Shown: positions 17,346 to 25,333 of the stretch, piece by piece
How positions within the stretch are numbered: the stretch's first letter is position 1
Layout of the letters: each line of letters opens with the position of its first letter
NCBI RefSeq assembly: GCF_946408925.1
Contig: NZ_CAMJUE010000002.1
Coordinates: forward strand, 38,998 to 102,997
Direction: 5' to 3'
DNA: 64,000 nucleotides
DNA from: an uncultured Methanobrevibacter sp.
GTDB taxonomy: Archaea > Methanobacteriota > Methanobacteria > Methanobacteriales > Methanobacteriaceae
Program-made: the position numbers and the translations under genes
The notes under the pieces: model-generated
Seen by the model: only the letters and a program-made list of their open reading frames with translations
Told to the model about the DNA's origin: nothing
Database searches by the model: none

Positions 17346-18383
17346 ATGAGCGATAAACTGTTGAAAGTTGATATCCATAAGAAACTTAAGGAATTTGACC
17401 TGGATGTTGATTTTGAATTGAAAAAAGGCTGTTTGGGTATTCTCGGCCCTTCCGGTTGCGGTAAAAGCATGACCTTAAAATCCATTGCAGGTATAGTGGA
17501 TCCGGACAGGGGAATTATTAGTTTGGACATGGGCGGTAAAACCACTTATTTTGATTCGGATAATAAAATCAATCTAAAACCTCAAAAAAGAAATGTCGGA
17601 TATCTTTTTCAGAATTACGCACTGTTTCCAAATATGACAGTTGAGGAAAACGTTGCAATAGGTTTGGGTAAAAATCATGACGGAACAGTTGTCTCTGAAA
17701 TGATTAAACGCTTTCACCTGGAAGGACTGGAGAAAAGATATCCTCGACAGTTATCCGGAGGCCAACAGCAAAGGGTGGCACTGGCACGTATATTGGCATA
17801 TGGGCCTGATGTGTTGCTTTTGGATGAACCTTTCAGTGCCATGGATGCATTGCTGAAGGAGCAGTTGCGTATTGAACTTGTCAATCTGCTGAAATATTTT
17901 GACGGAATGTCAGTTCTTGTAACTCATGACCGTGATGAGGCATTCCAGTTCTGTGATGAGCTTATAATATTGGATCAGGGTAAAATCATAGCCAAAGGAA
18001 AAACATATGACCTGTTTGAAAATCCAAAGAAAGTCCAGATAGCTAAACTCACAGGCTGTAAGAACATTTCCAAAATAGAAATGATTGATGATTATCACCT
18101 GAAAGCCTTGAAATGGGGAATTGAATTGGAAGTGTCTGAAAAATTATCCTCTAACATCACTCACATTGGAATAAGGGCGCATGATTTCGCACCAGCAAAA
18201 AAAGAAGAGTTAAATTCATTCAGCGCAGTCAACTCAAAGAAATTGGAAATGCCATTCGAATGGGAAATAACATTGGAAAACGGTTTATGGTGGAAGGTTG
18301 AAAAGCAGATCAGAGACCATGAATTCGAGATTCCCGAGTATTTGAAGGTAGATCCTAAAAACATAATACTGCTTGAAGAATAA
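17346..18383 (+). CDS. modC: Molybdate/tungstate ABC transporter, ATP-binding protein
   Basis: 345 residues. Walker A GPSGCGKS (residues 34-41), Q-loop FQNYALFPNMTVEENV, signature LSGGQQQRVALARI, Walker B DVLLLDEPFSAMDAL and the switch His in VLVTHDRDEAF give a complete ATPase. The last 110 residues resemble the TOBE/Mop regulatory domain (THIGIRAHDF region), which in ModC/WtpC proteins binds oxyanion and inhibits transport. It powers ModB. Last gene of the operon; the region downstream to 18627 is non-coding with two overlapping hairpins. Confidence 0.95.
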   Translation: MSDKLLKVDIHKKLKEFDLDVDFELKKGCLGILGPSGCGKSMTLKSIAGIVDPDRGIISLDMGGKTTYFDSDNKINLKPQKRNVGYLFQNYALFPNMTVEENVAIGLGKNHDGTVVSEMIKRFHLEGLEKRYPRQLSGGQQQRVALARILAYGPDVLLLDEPFSAMDALLKEQLRIELVNLLKYFDGMSVLVTHDRDEAFQFCDELIILDQGKIIAKGKTYDLFENPKKVQIAKLTGCKNISKIEMIDDYHLKALKWGIELEVSEKLSSNITHIGIRAHDFAPAKKEELNSFSAVNSKKLEMPFEWEITLENGLWWKVEKQIRDHEFEIPEYLKVDPKNIILLEE

Positions 18384-18513
18384 TTTTGCAAATTTCTTTA
18401 AATTATTTAATTGCGATGTAGGTATGATTTTAATTATTTTAAAGTATTTTAAATAATTCTTTTAGAAAATCATTTAAAGGTTGTGCTCAAATTTAATGTC
18501 AATTAACTATATG

Positions 18514-18585
18514 ATGGATAACATTAAATATAATATTATTTCACTGGGAAATTTATCCATCAAACCGTTACTGTTTTGTTTGATG
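18514..18585 (+). other. Two mutually exclusive hairpins upstream of a small ORF
   Basis: ATGGATAA (18514-18521) can pair with TTATCCAT (18553-18560). CATCAAAC (18558-18565) can pair with GTTTGATG (18578-18585). The two stems share bases 18558-18560, so they cannot both form fully. They lie 43 to 114 bases before the ATG of the 46-aa ORF and could be a leader switch. No riboswitch class is recognised; the rest of 18384-18627 shows nothing. Confidence 0.35.
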
Positions 18586-18627
18586 AATACTGTTTCTCTG
18601 ATTAAAAAAATTTAGGATGTGTTAAAC

Positions 18628-18768
18628 ATGGCTAAACCTATTGGTCCAACACCTGAACTTGAAGGTGAAGATGCAATTGCGGTTCTTAAAAAGATGAGGG
18701 AACCGCCTACAAAAGAAGAGATTGAATATGCAAAAAAGATTAAATCTCAAAGGAATGTTCCATTTTAA
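18628..18768 (+). CDS. Small protein (46 aa), antitoxin-like
   Basis: Starts MAKPIGPTPELEGEDAIAVL and ends SQRNVPF. The pattern M.KPIGPTP.L.GEDA, a central helix and a charged PPT.EE segment recurs in short archaeal proteins that I associate with antitoxin partners, though I cannot name the family with certainty. It is convergent with, and only 18 bases from, the end of the broken GNAT gene at 18787-19377, whose N-terminus resembles GNAT-type toxins. The orientation is unlike a standard toxin-antitoxin operon. GGATG lies 10 bases before the ATG. Confidence 0.6.
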   Translation: MAKPIGPTPELEGEDAIAVLKKMREPPTKEEIEYAKKIKSQRNVPF

Positions 18769-18786
18769 AAAAATAGTAAAGATGGA

Positions 18787-19377
18787 TTAAGTAGTTAAAT
18801 CCAAATCTTTTAAATCATAATAAAGATAGAATGTTCTTGTCGGGTCTTGTTTTTTAATCAATTCTATCTTATCAATATTTTTTTCATCCTTTTTAAGGTT
18901 TTTAAACTTGTTGTTTGTAACATAGAAATTATATGCTGAAGCATATCCTTCAACTACTACAAATCTTAATCCGACATTATTCTCAGCAATTTCATGTAAG
19001 TTATATAGTATATTTCTAAGAATTTTGGAACCTAATCCATATCATGCATATTTTCTATCGATTGCAAATCTTCCGGTTTTAATTGCGAGGATGGGATTAT
19101 TTTCAGAAACATTTAATTTTCCTTTAATTTTTTCTTTTTCAACTTTATCCCTTAATAATTTCAATTTCATAGAATCGGTCAGCAAAGAAACAAAACCAAT
19201 TATCGCACCGTCACATGTAATCAGTTTTGTGAGGTTCAGTTTTTCTTTCTGTTGTTTTAGAGCATCATTTTTTAGAAATTCGTTCAAATCGTCACATTCA
19301 CATTCAAAATTGCTTAAATCATGGTTCTTGGTTAATGTTTCAAATCTGTAATTATTTTTAATGTATTCAATGTCCAT
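18787..19377 (-). pseudogene. GNAT acetyltransferase (toxin-like) interrupted by an in-frame TGA
   Basis: One frame of 197 codons broken by TGA at 19042-19044. Before the stop: NFECECDDLNEFLKNDALKQ, IGFVSLLTDSMKL and AIKTGRFAIDRKYA. After it the same frame continues YGLGSKILRNILYNLHEIAE, then LRFVVVEGYASAYNFYVTNN and ends ...YYDLKDLDLTT. The acetyl-CoA loop RKYxxYGLGSKIL spans the stop, so the first 111 residues alone would lack the binding site. The F.C....LNEFL.NDA N-terminus is typical of TacT-like GNAT toxins that acetylate aminoacyl-tRNA. A CGA to TGA change is the simplest explanation; no sign of selenocysteine use. Confidence 0.85.
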
Positions 19378-19488
19378 ATTGCTATATTAAATCACTTGAT
19401 ATTTAAAAATATGTATTAATTGAACTCAATATTGATTTTAACTAATTATAATTCATGTATATCTCAATATTGCAGTGAACATATAGTT

Positions 19489-20025
19489 TCAGTATTTAAA
19501 ACAGTCTTTCTGATGATTGTCAATCACTCCAATTGACTCGAGATATGAATATATAATTGTAGGGCCGACAAATTTCATTCCTCTTTTTTTCAAATCCTTC
19601 GAAATAGTTTTGGATAAATCAGATTCAGTTAAAAACTCCGCTTTAATGATTTCACCATTTGTAAAACTCCAGATGTATTTATCAAAACTTCCAAATTCCT
19701 TTTGAATTTCAATAAAAACCTTGGCATTGTTTATTGCAGAGGTGATTTTGCCCTTATGGCGGATGATGCCTTCATTTAAGCGCAATTCTTCAACCTTGTC
19801 ATCATCATAACTGGCAACTTTAACAACATCAAAACCATCAAAAGCCTTTTGGAAGTTTTCACGCTTTTTAAGAATTGTTATCCAGGACAATCCGGCCTGA
19901 AATGATTCCAAAACCAACATTTCAAACAGTTCCCTATCATCATGGGTTGGCACACCCCATTCCTCATCATGATATCTGATATAAATTTCATCGCTTCCGG
20001 CCCAACTGCATCTTTGTTTAGTCAT
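19489..20025 (-). CDS. tag: DNA-3-methyladenine glycosylase I
   Basis: 178 residues, the usual Tag length. N-terminal RCSWAGSDEIYIRYHDEEWG with its Cys and His zinc ligands, FEMLVLESFQAGLSWITILKKR, the helix-hairpin region RHKGKITSAINNAK and the C-terminal NHQKDC that supplies the other His and Cys ligands. It removes 3-methyladenine from alkylated DNA. Stand-alone gene on the minus strand with its own promoter; more often found in bacteria, so lateral origin is possible. Confidence 0.93.
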   Translation of the reverse strand: MTKQRCSWAGSDEIYIRYHDEEWGVPTHDDRELFEMLVLESFQAGLSWITILKKRENFQKAFDGFDVVKVASYDDDKVEELRLNEGIIRHKGKITSAINNAKVFIEIQKEFGSFDKYIWSFTNGEIIKAEFLTESDLSKTISKDLKKRGMKFVGPTIIYSYLESIGVIDNHQKDCFKY

Positions 20026-20099
20026 AAAAATACTTATTATCTACTTAATTTAAATATATTTTTAATGGAAAATATTTTTCAAAAAAATTGAATATTTGG

Positions 20100-20159
20100 A
20101 TGAACTCATCAAAAAAGAACTGCATATTGATAGTAGGCAAATTTTGTTCGGGAAAATAA
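20100..20159 (+). pseudogene. Possible P-loop gene remnant in the 20026-20296 gap
   Basis: An ATG at 20100 opens a 19-codon frame ending in a P-loop-like IVGKFCSGK and then a stop. In a second frame the same DNA reads ELIKKELHIDSRQILFGKI and ENRKIIWAANKN to a stop at 20203-20205. This could be the worn end of an ATPase or kinase gene, but the piece is too short to prove. No other feature is visible in this gap. Confidence 0.25.
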
Positions 20160-20296
20160 TGAACACTGAAAACAGAAAAATTATATGGGCTGCAAATAAA
20201 AATTAATGATATTTCTAATTTTATTTAATGGACTATCAGTGATGGAGTGCTATGGGATAATCTAGAAATATGTTATCAAAAAAATAAGGAGATTTA

Positions 20297-21442
20297 ATGA
20301 TGGTGCAATTAGGTTTTGGGATGATGAGACTCCCGCTATTGGATGAAAATGATCAGACAAGCATTGATGTGGAACAGGTAAAAAAGATGGTAGATACCTA
20401 TATGGAAAGCGGTTTTAACTATTTCGACACTGCATTCGTTTACCATGAAGGTGTAGGGGAATCCACATTCAAAAAGACAGTTGTTGAGAGATATCCGAGG
20501 GATTCATTCAAGATTGCAACAAAACTTCCATTGTTTGTAATTACTGAAGAGTCTCAATTGGAGCCGATATTCGCCCAGCAACTGGAAAACTGTGGTGTTG
20601 ACTACATTGATTATTTCATGCTTCACAATGTAAGCGGATTTACTGAAAACGCATGGAAAAATGTGGATTTATATTCATTCATCGAGAAGAAAAAGCAAGA
20701 GGGAAAAATTAAACACATCGGAATATCCACTCATGGGGATGCCGAATTCTTGGAAGAGATATTGTTTGACCATCCTGAATTGGAATTTGTCCTTCTTCAA
20801 ATCAACTATCTCGACTGGGAAGATGAGGGAATTGATGCCAAAAAATGTTGGGAAGTTGCAAGAAAATACAATAAGAAAATAATGATTATGGAACCTTACA
20901 AAGGAGGATTTTTAGCCGATGTTCCTGAGGAAGCTGAAAAAATCATGAAGGAATTTAATCCTGACAGATCAGTTGTTTCATGGGCAATGAGATTTGTGGC
21001 AAATTTGGATGATATTGATGTTGTTTTAACAGGTGCAAGCACTCTCAAACAGCTTGAAGACAATATTCATGAGTTTAAAAATGCAGATCCGTTAAACGAT
21101 GATGAGATAGAAGTCATAAAAGAGGTAACCGAAATCATTAACAGTAACATCACTGTAGACTGTACAAAATGCCGATACTGTGTAGATGCCTGTACTGAAG
21201 ACATTGACATTGCAAAATTATTTGATTTGTACAATAAACATAAAATGCTCAAGACTGATGAGTGGACACAATTCGGTAATGCATACCTTAATTATACAAA
21301 GCTTCCGGATGTCGGAATCGCTTCAGACTGCATAGAATGTGAGGCATGCATCGAGGAATGTCCTCAGTCAATCAATATTCCTGATGTCTTAAAGGATGTT
21401 GCAAAAACATTCGAAACTGAAATCTATGGTTTTCAAAATTAA
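20297..21442 (+). CDS. Aldo/keto reductase with C-terminal [4Fe-4S] domain
   Basis: 381 residues. The TIM-barrel AKR part (1-275) shows LGFGMMRLPLL, the catalytic Asp-Tyr region NYFDTAFVYHEGVGE, then IDYFMLHNV and the cofactor strand GASTLKQLEDN. The C-terminal 95 residues carry two clusters of Cys: CTKCRYCVDAC (with a Glu-Asp in place of the final CP) and CIECEACIEECPQSI. Such fused reductases are common in anaerobes and take electrons from ferredoxin or a flavin donor. AAGGAG lies before the ATG pair at 20297/20300. A paralogue is at 43838-44947 on the other strand. Confidence 0.9.
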   Translation: MMVQLGFGMMRLPLLDENDQTSIDVEQVKKMVDTYMESGFNYFDTAFVYHEGVGESTFKKTVVERYPRDSFKIATKLPLFVITEESQLEPIFAQQLENCGVDYIDYFMLHNVSGFTENAWKNVDLYSFIEKKKQEGKIKHIGISTHGDAEFLEEILFDHPELEFVLLQINYLDWEDEGIDAKKCWEVARKYNKKIMIMEPYKGGFLADVPEEAEKIMKEFNPDRSVVSWAMRFVANLDDIDVVLTGASTLKQLEDNIHEFKNADPLNDDEIEVIKEVTEIINSNITVDCTKCRYCVDACTEDIDIAKLFDLYNKHKMLKTDEWTQFGNAYLNYTKLPDVGIASDCIECEACIEECPQSINIPDVLKDVAKTFETEIYGFQN

Positions 21443-21506
21443 GTAAGTTTTAATAAATATTAATTATATATTTATTAATAGTTAGTTTATATAAGAGGAT
21501 TTTATT

Positions 21507-21857
21507 ATGATACCTGGTATGAATAAAAAACAGATGAAACAGATGGAAAGGCAAATGAAAAAAATGGGTATGAAAATGGATGACCTTCCTGGAGCTCAAG
21601 AAGTCATTATCCGTTTTGAAGATAAAGAATTAATTATCGATAATCCCAGTGTTAGTTTAATGAATGTAATGGGACAGGAAACATATCAAATTGAAGGTAA
21701 GGCTCGTGAAGTGGAATTGGAATATGAAATTGAAATTCCTGATGAAGATGTGGAAATGGTAGCTAACAGTGCTGGAGTCAGTGAAGATAAAGCAAGAGAA
21801 GCATTGGAAGAATGTAAAGGAGACCTTGCAGAAGCTATCATGAAATTAAACCAATAG
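21507..21857 (+). CDS. nac: Nascent polypeptide-associated complex protein (archaeal NAC)
   Basis: 116 residues. N-terminal Met/Lys-rich helix (MIPGMNKKQMKQMERQMKKMG), central NAC beta-barrel (EVIIRFEDKELIIDNPSVSL then MGQETYQIEGKA) and a C-terminal UBA domain (VEMVANSAGVSEDKAREALE...AIMKL). It binds ribosomes and nascent chains as a homodimer. RBS AGAGGA. A metallophosphoesterase gene follows after 5 bases and is likely co-transcribed. Confidence 0.96.
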   Translation: MIPGMNKKQMKQMERQMKKMGMKMDDLPGAQEVIIRFEDKELIIDNPSVSLMNVMGQETYQIEGKAREVELEYEIEIPDEDVEMVANSAGVSEDKAREALEECKGDLAEAIMKLNQ

Positions 21858-21862
21858 ATAAT

Positions 21863-22606
21863 ATGACTTTAATCGTTCACATTTCAGATTTGCATATCTC
21901 CAATTCCTCATTTGATGAGGATGTGTTTATGGTGGCTGTAGAAGAAATAAATAATCTGAAGCCGGATATGGTGATTTTAACAGGGGATATCACTAACCGG
22001 GGTTATTATACAGAGTTTGAGCAGGCCACCAGATATTTGAAAATGTTTGAAGCACCATTATTTGCAGTTCCCGGAAACCATGATGCTCGAAATTTAGGTT
22101 ATCAGACCTTTGAAGAGTTGGTTGGCGAAAAAAGTTGGAAACTAACAATGGATGATAATTTTACAGTAATCGGGCTTGACAGCAGTTCTCCAGATGAAAA
22201 TAAGGGGCATGTGGGAACTCCTCAACATATGTGGCTGGAACACCAATTGGATGAATGTGTGGTAAATGATCAGTTCTCCATTGTTGCATTGCACCATCAT
22301 GTACTTCCTATTCCTCAAACTGGAAGAGAACGTAATGTTTTATCTGATGCTGGAGATATTTTAAAAACCTTAACAACACATGAGGTTGATTTGGTTTTAT
22401 CCGGACATAAGCATGTGCCGAATATCTGGAAAATAAACAATACCATTATCGCCAATGCAGGCTCACTATCCTCAAATAAGCTCAGAGGGAAAAACAGAAA
22501 CTCATATAATGTTTATAATATATCAGAAACTGAAATTGAGATTTTCCTTCATGAAGTGAATGGCGAGAGATTTTTATTTGGAAAATATCCGAGAAATCTT
22601 TTATAA
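21863..22606 (+). CDS. Metallophosphoesterase (CpdA-like)
   Basis: 247 residues with all five metal-binding blocks of calcineurin-like phosphoesterases: ISDLHIS (8-14), LTGDITNRG (about 40), VPGNHDARN (about 73), ALHHHVLPIP (about 148) and LSGHKHVPNIW (about 178). The arrangement is close to class III cyclic-nucleotide phosphodiesterases such as CpdA, though substrate cannot be fixed. It lies 5 bases after nac and just upstream of a gene pair that includes a cyclase-like protein, a suggestive neighbour for a cyclic-nucleotide hydrolase. Confidence 0.9.
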   Translation: MTLIVHISDLHISNSSFDEDVFMVAVEEINNLKPDMVILTGDITNRGYYTEFEQATRYLKMFEAPLFAVPGNHDARNLGYQTFEELVGEKSWKLTMDDNFTVIGLDSSSPDENKGHVGTPQHMWLEHQLDECVVNDQFSIVALHHHVLPIPQTGRERNVLSDAGDILKTLTTHEVDLVLSGHKHVPNIWKINNTIIANAGSLSSNKLRGKNRNSYNVYNISETEIEIFLHEVNGERFLFGKYPRNLL

Positions 22607-22670
22607 ATAATAACTTTAAATACTGAATAGGATATAAATATTAAACTGAATTAAATTTTTAGGTGATATT

Positions 22671-23696
22671 ATGAAAGTGGTCGTAGATGCTTCAAATGTG
22701 GCTCATTATGTTAAAAATGAAAACGGACAACCTATGATTTCAAACATTCTTGCAGCTGTAAAAGCATTAGAGGAAAGTGAGGATGAATTTGTAATTATTG
22801 CTGATGCATCACTTCGTCATGATATTGATGATAAGGAAAAATTTGCTAGATTGTTGGAAAGTGATAATGTAGAGGAAGTTCCAGCAGGAAACGATGCAGA
22901 TCATTTCATATTGGATATTGCAACCCGTGAAAAAGCTAAAATATTATCAAATGATAAATTCAGAGATTATGCTGCTGAATTTAGAAATATTGCTTCTATG
23001 AGAATTCCATTCATAATCGACAATGGAAGACTTACATTTGGAAAACCAAAAAAACCTAAAAAAGATAAAAATATTCTTCAACATATATGTGATGAAATTA
23101 TAAAAGAGTTAAACTTCAAAAAATGGGAAATATATACCGGAAAAGAAGGTTTGGAAATTTCCCCATTGAATATAGCAAAACAGGCTATCATACGCATTGA
23201 CAATGAGAATAATGCTGAATCAAAATTGGAAAACATTTTTGCAAAAATACCAATGTTTAATAAAATTGTAGAAATGGTTGATGATGTCGAAATTGCAGCA
23301 CCATACGTTATTTTTGTATTGGTGCATCCTAAAGATTATAAAGTCGCTGTAAAAAATGCAGGTAATATATCAGTCACAATAGCAGACAGATTAGGTCTTG
23401 AGAAAAAACCATTAATTGCAGTGAGAAATGATTTGTTCACAAAACCTGGCACTTTTGAATTAAATATTCTGCTTGCAGATGAAGTAACTGAAACTGCTCC
23501 ATATAACATTTTGGTACGTGTATGTGAACATGATGAAGTATTCATTAAAAGAAATTCAAGAAATATTGCAAGTACAATTGCTGGAAGGCTTGGATCATGG
23601 AAGTTTCCTTTCGTATCTGTAAAACCTGACATGCTTTTAGAAAAACCTGGTCAATTTGAAATAGAACTTGAAAAAGGGGGAGACTTAGATGGCTAA
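22671..23696 (+). CDS. NYN/PIN-like ribonuclease domain protein
   Basis: 341 residues. The first 125 form a PIN-fold NYN domain of the Zc3h12a type: KVVVDASNVAH (catalytic Asp 6 and the N of DxSN), FVIIADASLRHDID, PAGNDADHFILDIA and AKILSNDKFRDY supply the conserved acidic residues. A Lys-rich linker (GKPKKPKKDK) follows, then about 200 residues I do not recognise, with two related segments (APYVIFVLVHPKDYKVAVKNAGNISVTIADRLG and APYNILVRVCEHDEVFIKRNSRNIASTIAGRLG regions). It should cleave RNA. It overlaps the next gene by 8 bases, so both are made together. RBS GGTGATATT. Confidence 0.82.
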   Translation: MKVVVDASNVAHYVKNENGQPMISNILAAVKALEESEDEFVIIADASLRHDIDDKEKFARLLESDNVEEVPAGNDADHFILDIATREKAKILSNDKFRDYAAEFRNIASMRIPFIIDNGRLTFGKPKKPKKDKNILQHICDEIIKELNFKKWEIYTGKEGLEISPLNIAKQAIIRIDNENNAESKLENIFAKIPMFNKIVEMVDDVEIAAPYVIFVLVHPKDYKVAVKNAGNISVTIADRLGLEKKPLIAVRNDLFTKPGTFELNILLADEVTETAPYNILVRVCEHDEVFIKRNSRNIASTIAGRLGSWKFPFVSVKPDMLLEKPGQFEIELEKGGDLDG

Positions 23697-24891
23697 TAGT
23701 TTAACTAAGTCCTTAATTAAATTATCCACTAAACTCACACCTATTTCAGTGGGAACAAAATTTTTTCCGACAAATTCTTTAGAAACAGAATATGTTGAAT
23801 TATTCAATTACACTCAAACAATTTTATTTGAGCTTGAAAAAGCTGAAATCACATCAGATACAATATTGGAAAATCTGGTTCGTGATGTGGGTGCGGAAAA
23901 CCTTCCTAAGGATTATACATTTCATGAATTAAAACCGGCAGAAAATAAAATTGAGGAATATGCTCTGGTAAGTAATATTATTATGGGAAGTGACCGTTAT
24001 TTTTATATAGAACTTCCACATCCGTCCCGTTTAATTGATATATTTGTCAAAATCATTCAAAATGAAAAAGGAGAAATTGTGGAAAAAACAGCAACAGAAC
24101 TGGTTGCAAGAATGTTAAGTAAAAATGATGCGATTCGTGTTGCTATTGAATTGATTGGAATTGGATTGTCTGAAGGAATTCAGGTAATCTCTGCAGTAGG
24201 AATGACTGGTGCAGCTTCAATAGAACGTGCAATTCATTACACTCAAAGTGTTGGAAGTTTTCCGGGAATTGCTTTTACTAAATTAGGTGGAGAATATGCA
24301 CTTGTATTTGATTCACCATTTCTTCTTAAGGAATCAAAACCAGTTGATTTGGAAAATTACTTATTCATTGATTTAATCGATTCAACAAAATTTATCAGTA
24401 AAAATGGTAGAAATCAGTTAGTTGAACTGATGACCGGAATTAAAAACTTCATCGAAACAGAATGTGATGGTGAACTGGAAGGTTACCGTGAAGGTGGGGA
24501 TGATTTTATTGCAAGATTCCCATCAAAAGATTTAGCAATACGTGCAGGACTCGATGCAGCATGGTTTGCATTGGACAATGGTGCAAAAATAAGGGCAGGT
24601 ATTGGCAGAAGCAGACGTGAAGCTGGAGAAAGGGCACAATTGGTTGATGATTTGCCTTCAACATCTCCGCTGTCATTGGTTGTCTTTGAATTAGCAAATG
24701 GATTATATGCATATAATATTCCTTCTGAATTTACAAGAACATTAATCAACCTTATCGAAAATGAAAAGCCAAAATTGATTGGAGTATTTTTATTTGTATT
24801 CATTTTTGCATATCTGATGTCTATTTTAGGATTGGGAATGTTCAGTTTCATAGGAATTATTCTGGTTTTAATTTATGCTGTAATAACTTAA
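23689..24891 (+). CDS. Class III nucleotide cyclase-like membrane protein
   Basis: 400 residues. Residues about 225-330 resemble a class III cyclase core: YLFIDLIDSTKFISKNG matches the first metal-binding strand (F.D...ST), and LEGYREGGDDFIARFPSKDLAI matches the beta-hairpin with the second metal Asp and the following F and A. NGAKIRAGIGRSRREAG sits where cyclases have V.IG...G. The N-terminal 220 residues are unknown and the last 30 to 40 form a membrane hairpin. It may make a cyclic nucleotide, or be a catalytically altered relative. It overlaps the NYN nuclease gene by 8 bases and a phosphoesterase lies two genes upstream. The cyclase call is by motif only. Confidence 0.65.
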   Translation: MANSLTKSLIKLSTKLTPISVGTKFFPTNSLETEYVELFNYTQTILFELEKAEITSDTILENLVRDVGAENLPKDYTFHELKPAENKIEEYALVSNIIMGSDRYFYIELPHPSRLIDIFVKIIQNEKGEIVEKTATELVARMLSKNDAIRVAIELIGIGLSEGIQVISAVGMTGAASIERAIHYTQSVGSFPGIAFTKLGGEYALVFDSPFLLKESKPVDLENYLFIDLIDSTKFISKNGRNQLVELMTGIKNFIETECDGELEGYREGGDDFIARFPSKDLAIRAGLDAAWFALDNGAKIRAGIGRSRREAGERAQLVDDLPSTSPLSLVVFELANGLYAYNIPSEFTRTLINLIENEKPKLIGVFLFVFIFAYLMSILGLGMFSFIGIILVLIYAVIT

Positions 24892-24913
24892 TTAATCTAA
24901 AAAGAGAAGAATT

Positions 24914-25333
24914 ATGAGACGAAAAAAAGACGATAAAAGAGTTTTAAGATCTGGAAATGGTCGCCAGAATGCTTCTCCCAGAAAAATAAGGAGAATTAAA
25001 AACAGGAATAGTTATAATAATCGTCAATTTTTGCCTGGAAGACCGGTTAATCGTAAAAACAAAAAGAAACGCAAGGCCAGTGGTGGTGTAGTTTTAATAA
25101 TGATTATTGCATTAGTTGCATTTGTAATTGGTGCGGGAATCGGTGTTTCTTTAAGTTTTGATGATGGCAGTGATGAGGGACCTCGTTTTGAAAACGTGAC
25201 CGAAGAGATGACTGCCGGTTTAAATGAAACCCAGCCAATTTCATATGATAAGGAAGTTGATGCGATAGATTTTAATGAAAATGTAACGTCTCAGTTTGAT
25301 GTAAATTATACAAATAATGAAGAATCTCAGTGA
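24914..25333 (+). CDS. Small basic single-pass membrane protein, function unknown
   Basis: 139 residues: a very basic N-terminal third (RRKKDDKRVLRSGNGRQNA, PRKIRRIKNRN, NRKNKKKRKAS), one membrane helix (GVVLIMIIALVAFVIGAGIGVS) and an acidic outer tail of about 65 residues. The positive-inside rule puts the basic part in the cytoplasm, where it could bind nucleic acid or the ribosome. It starts 22 bases after the cyclase-like gene with AGAGAAG upstream and shares bases with the argJ start, so it is part of the same transcript. Confidence 0.75.
   Translation: MRRKKDDKRVLRSGNGRQNASPRKIRRIKNRNSYNNRQFLPGRPVNRKNKKKRKASGGVVLIMIIALVAFVIGAGIGVSLSFDDGSDEGPRFENVTEEMTAGLNETQPISYDKEVDAIDFNENVTSQFDVNYTNNEESQ

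Noticed and set aside
19042..19044. TGA in the GNAT gene as selenocysteine
   Set aside because: The position is normally Gln or Arg in the acetyl-CoA loop; no SECIS-like hairpin or selenium machinery is seen in the window.
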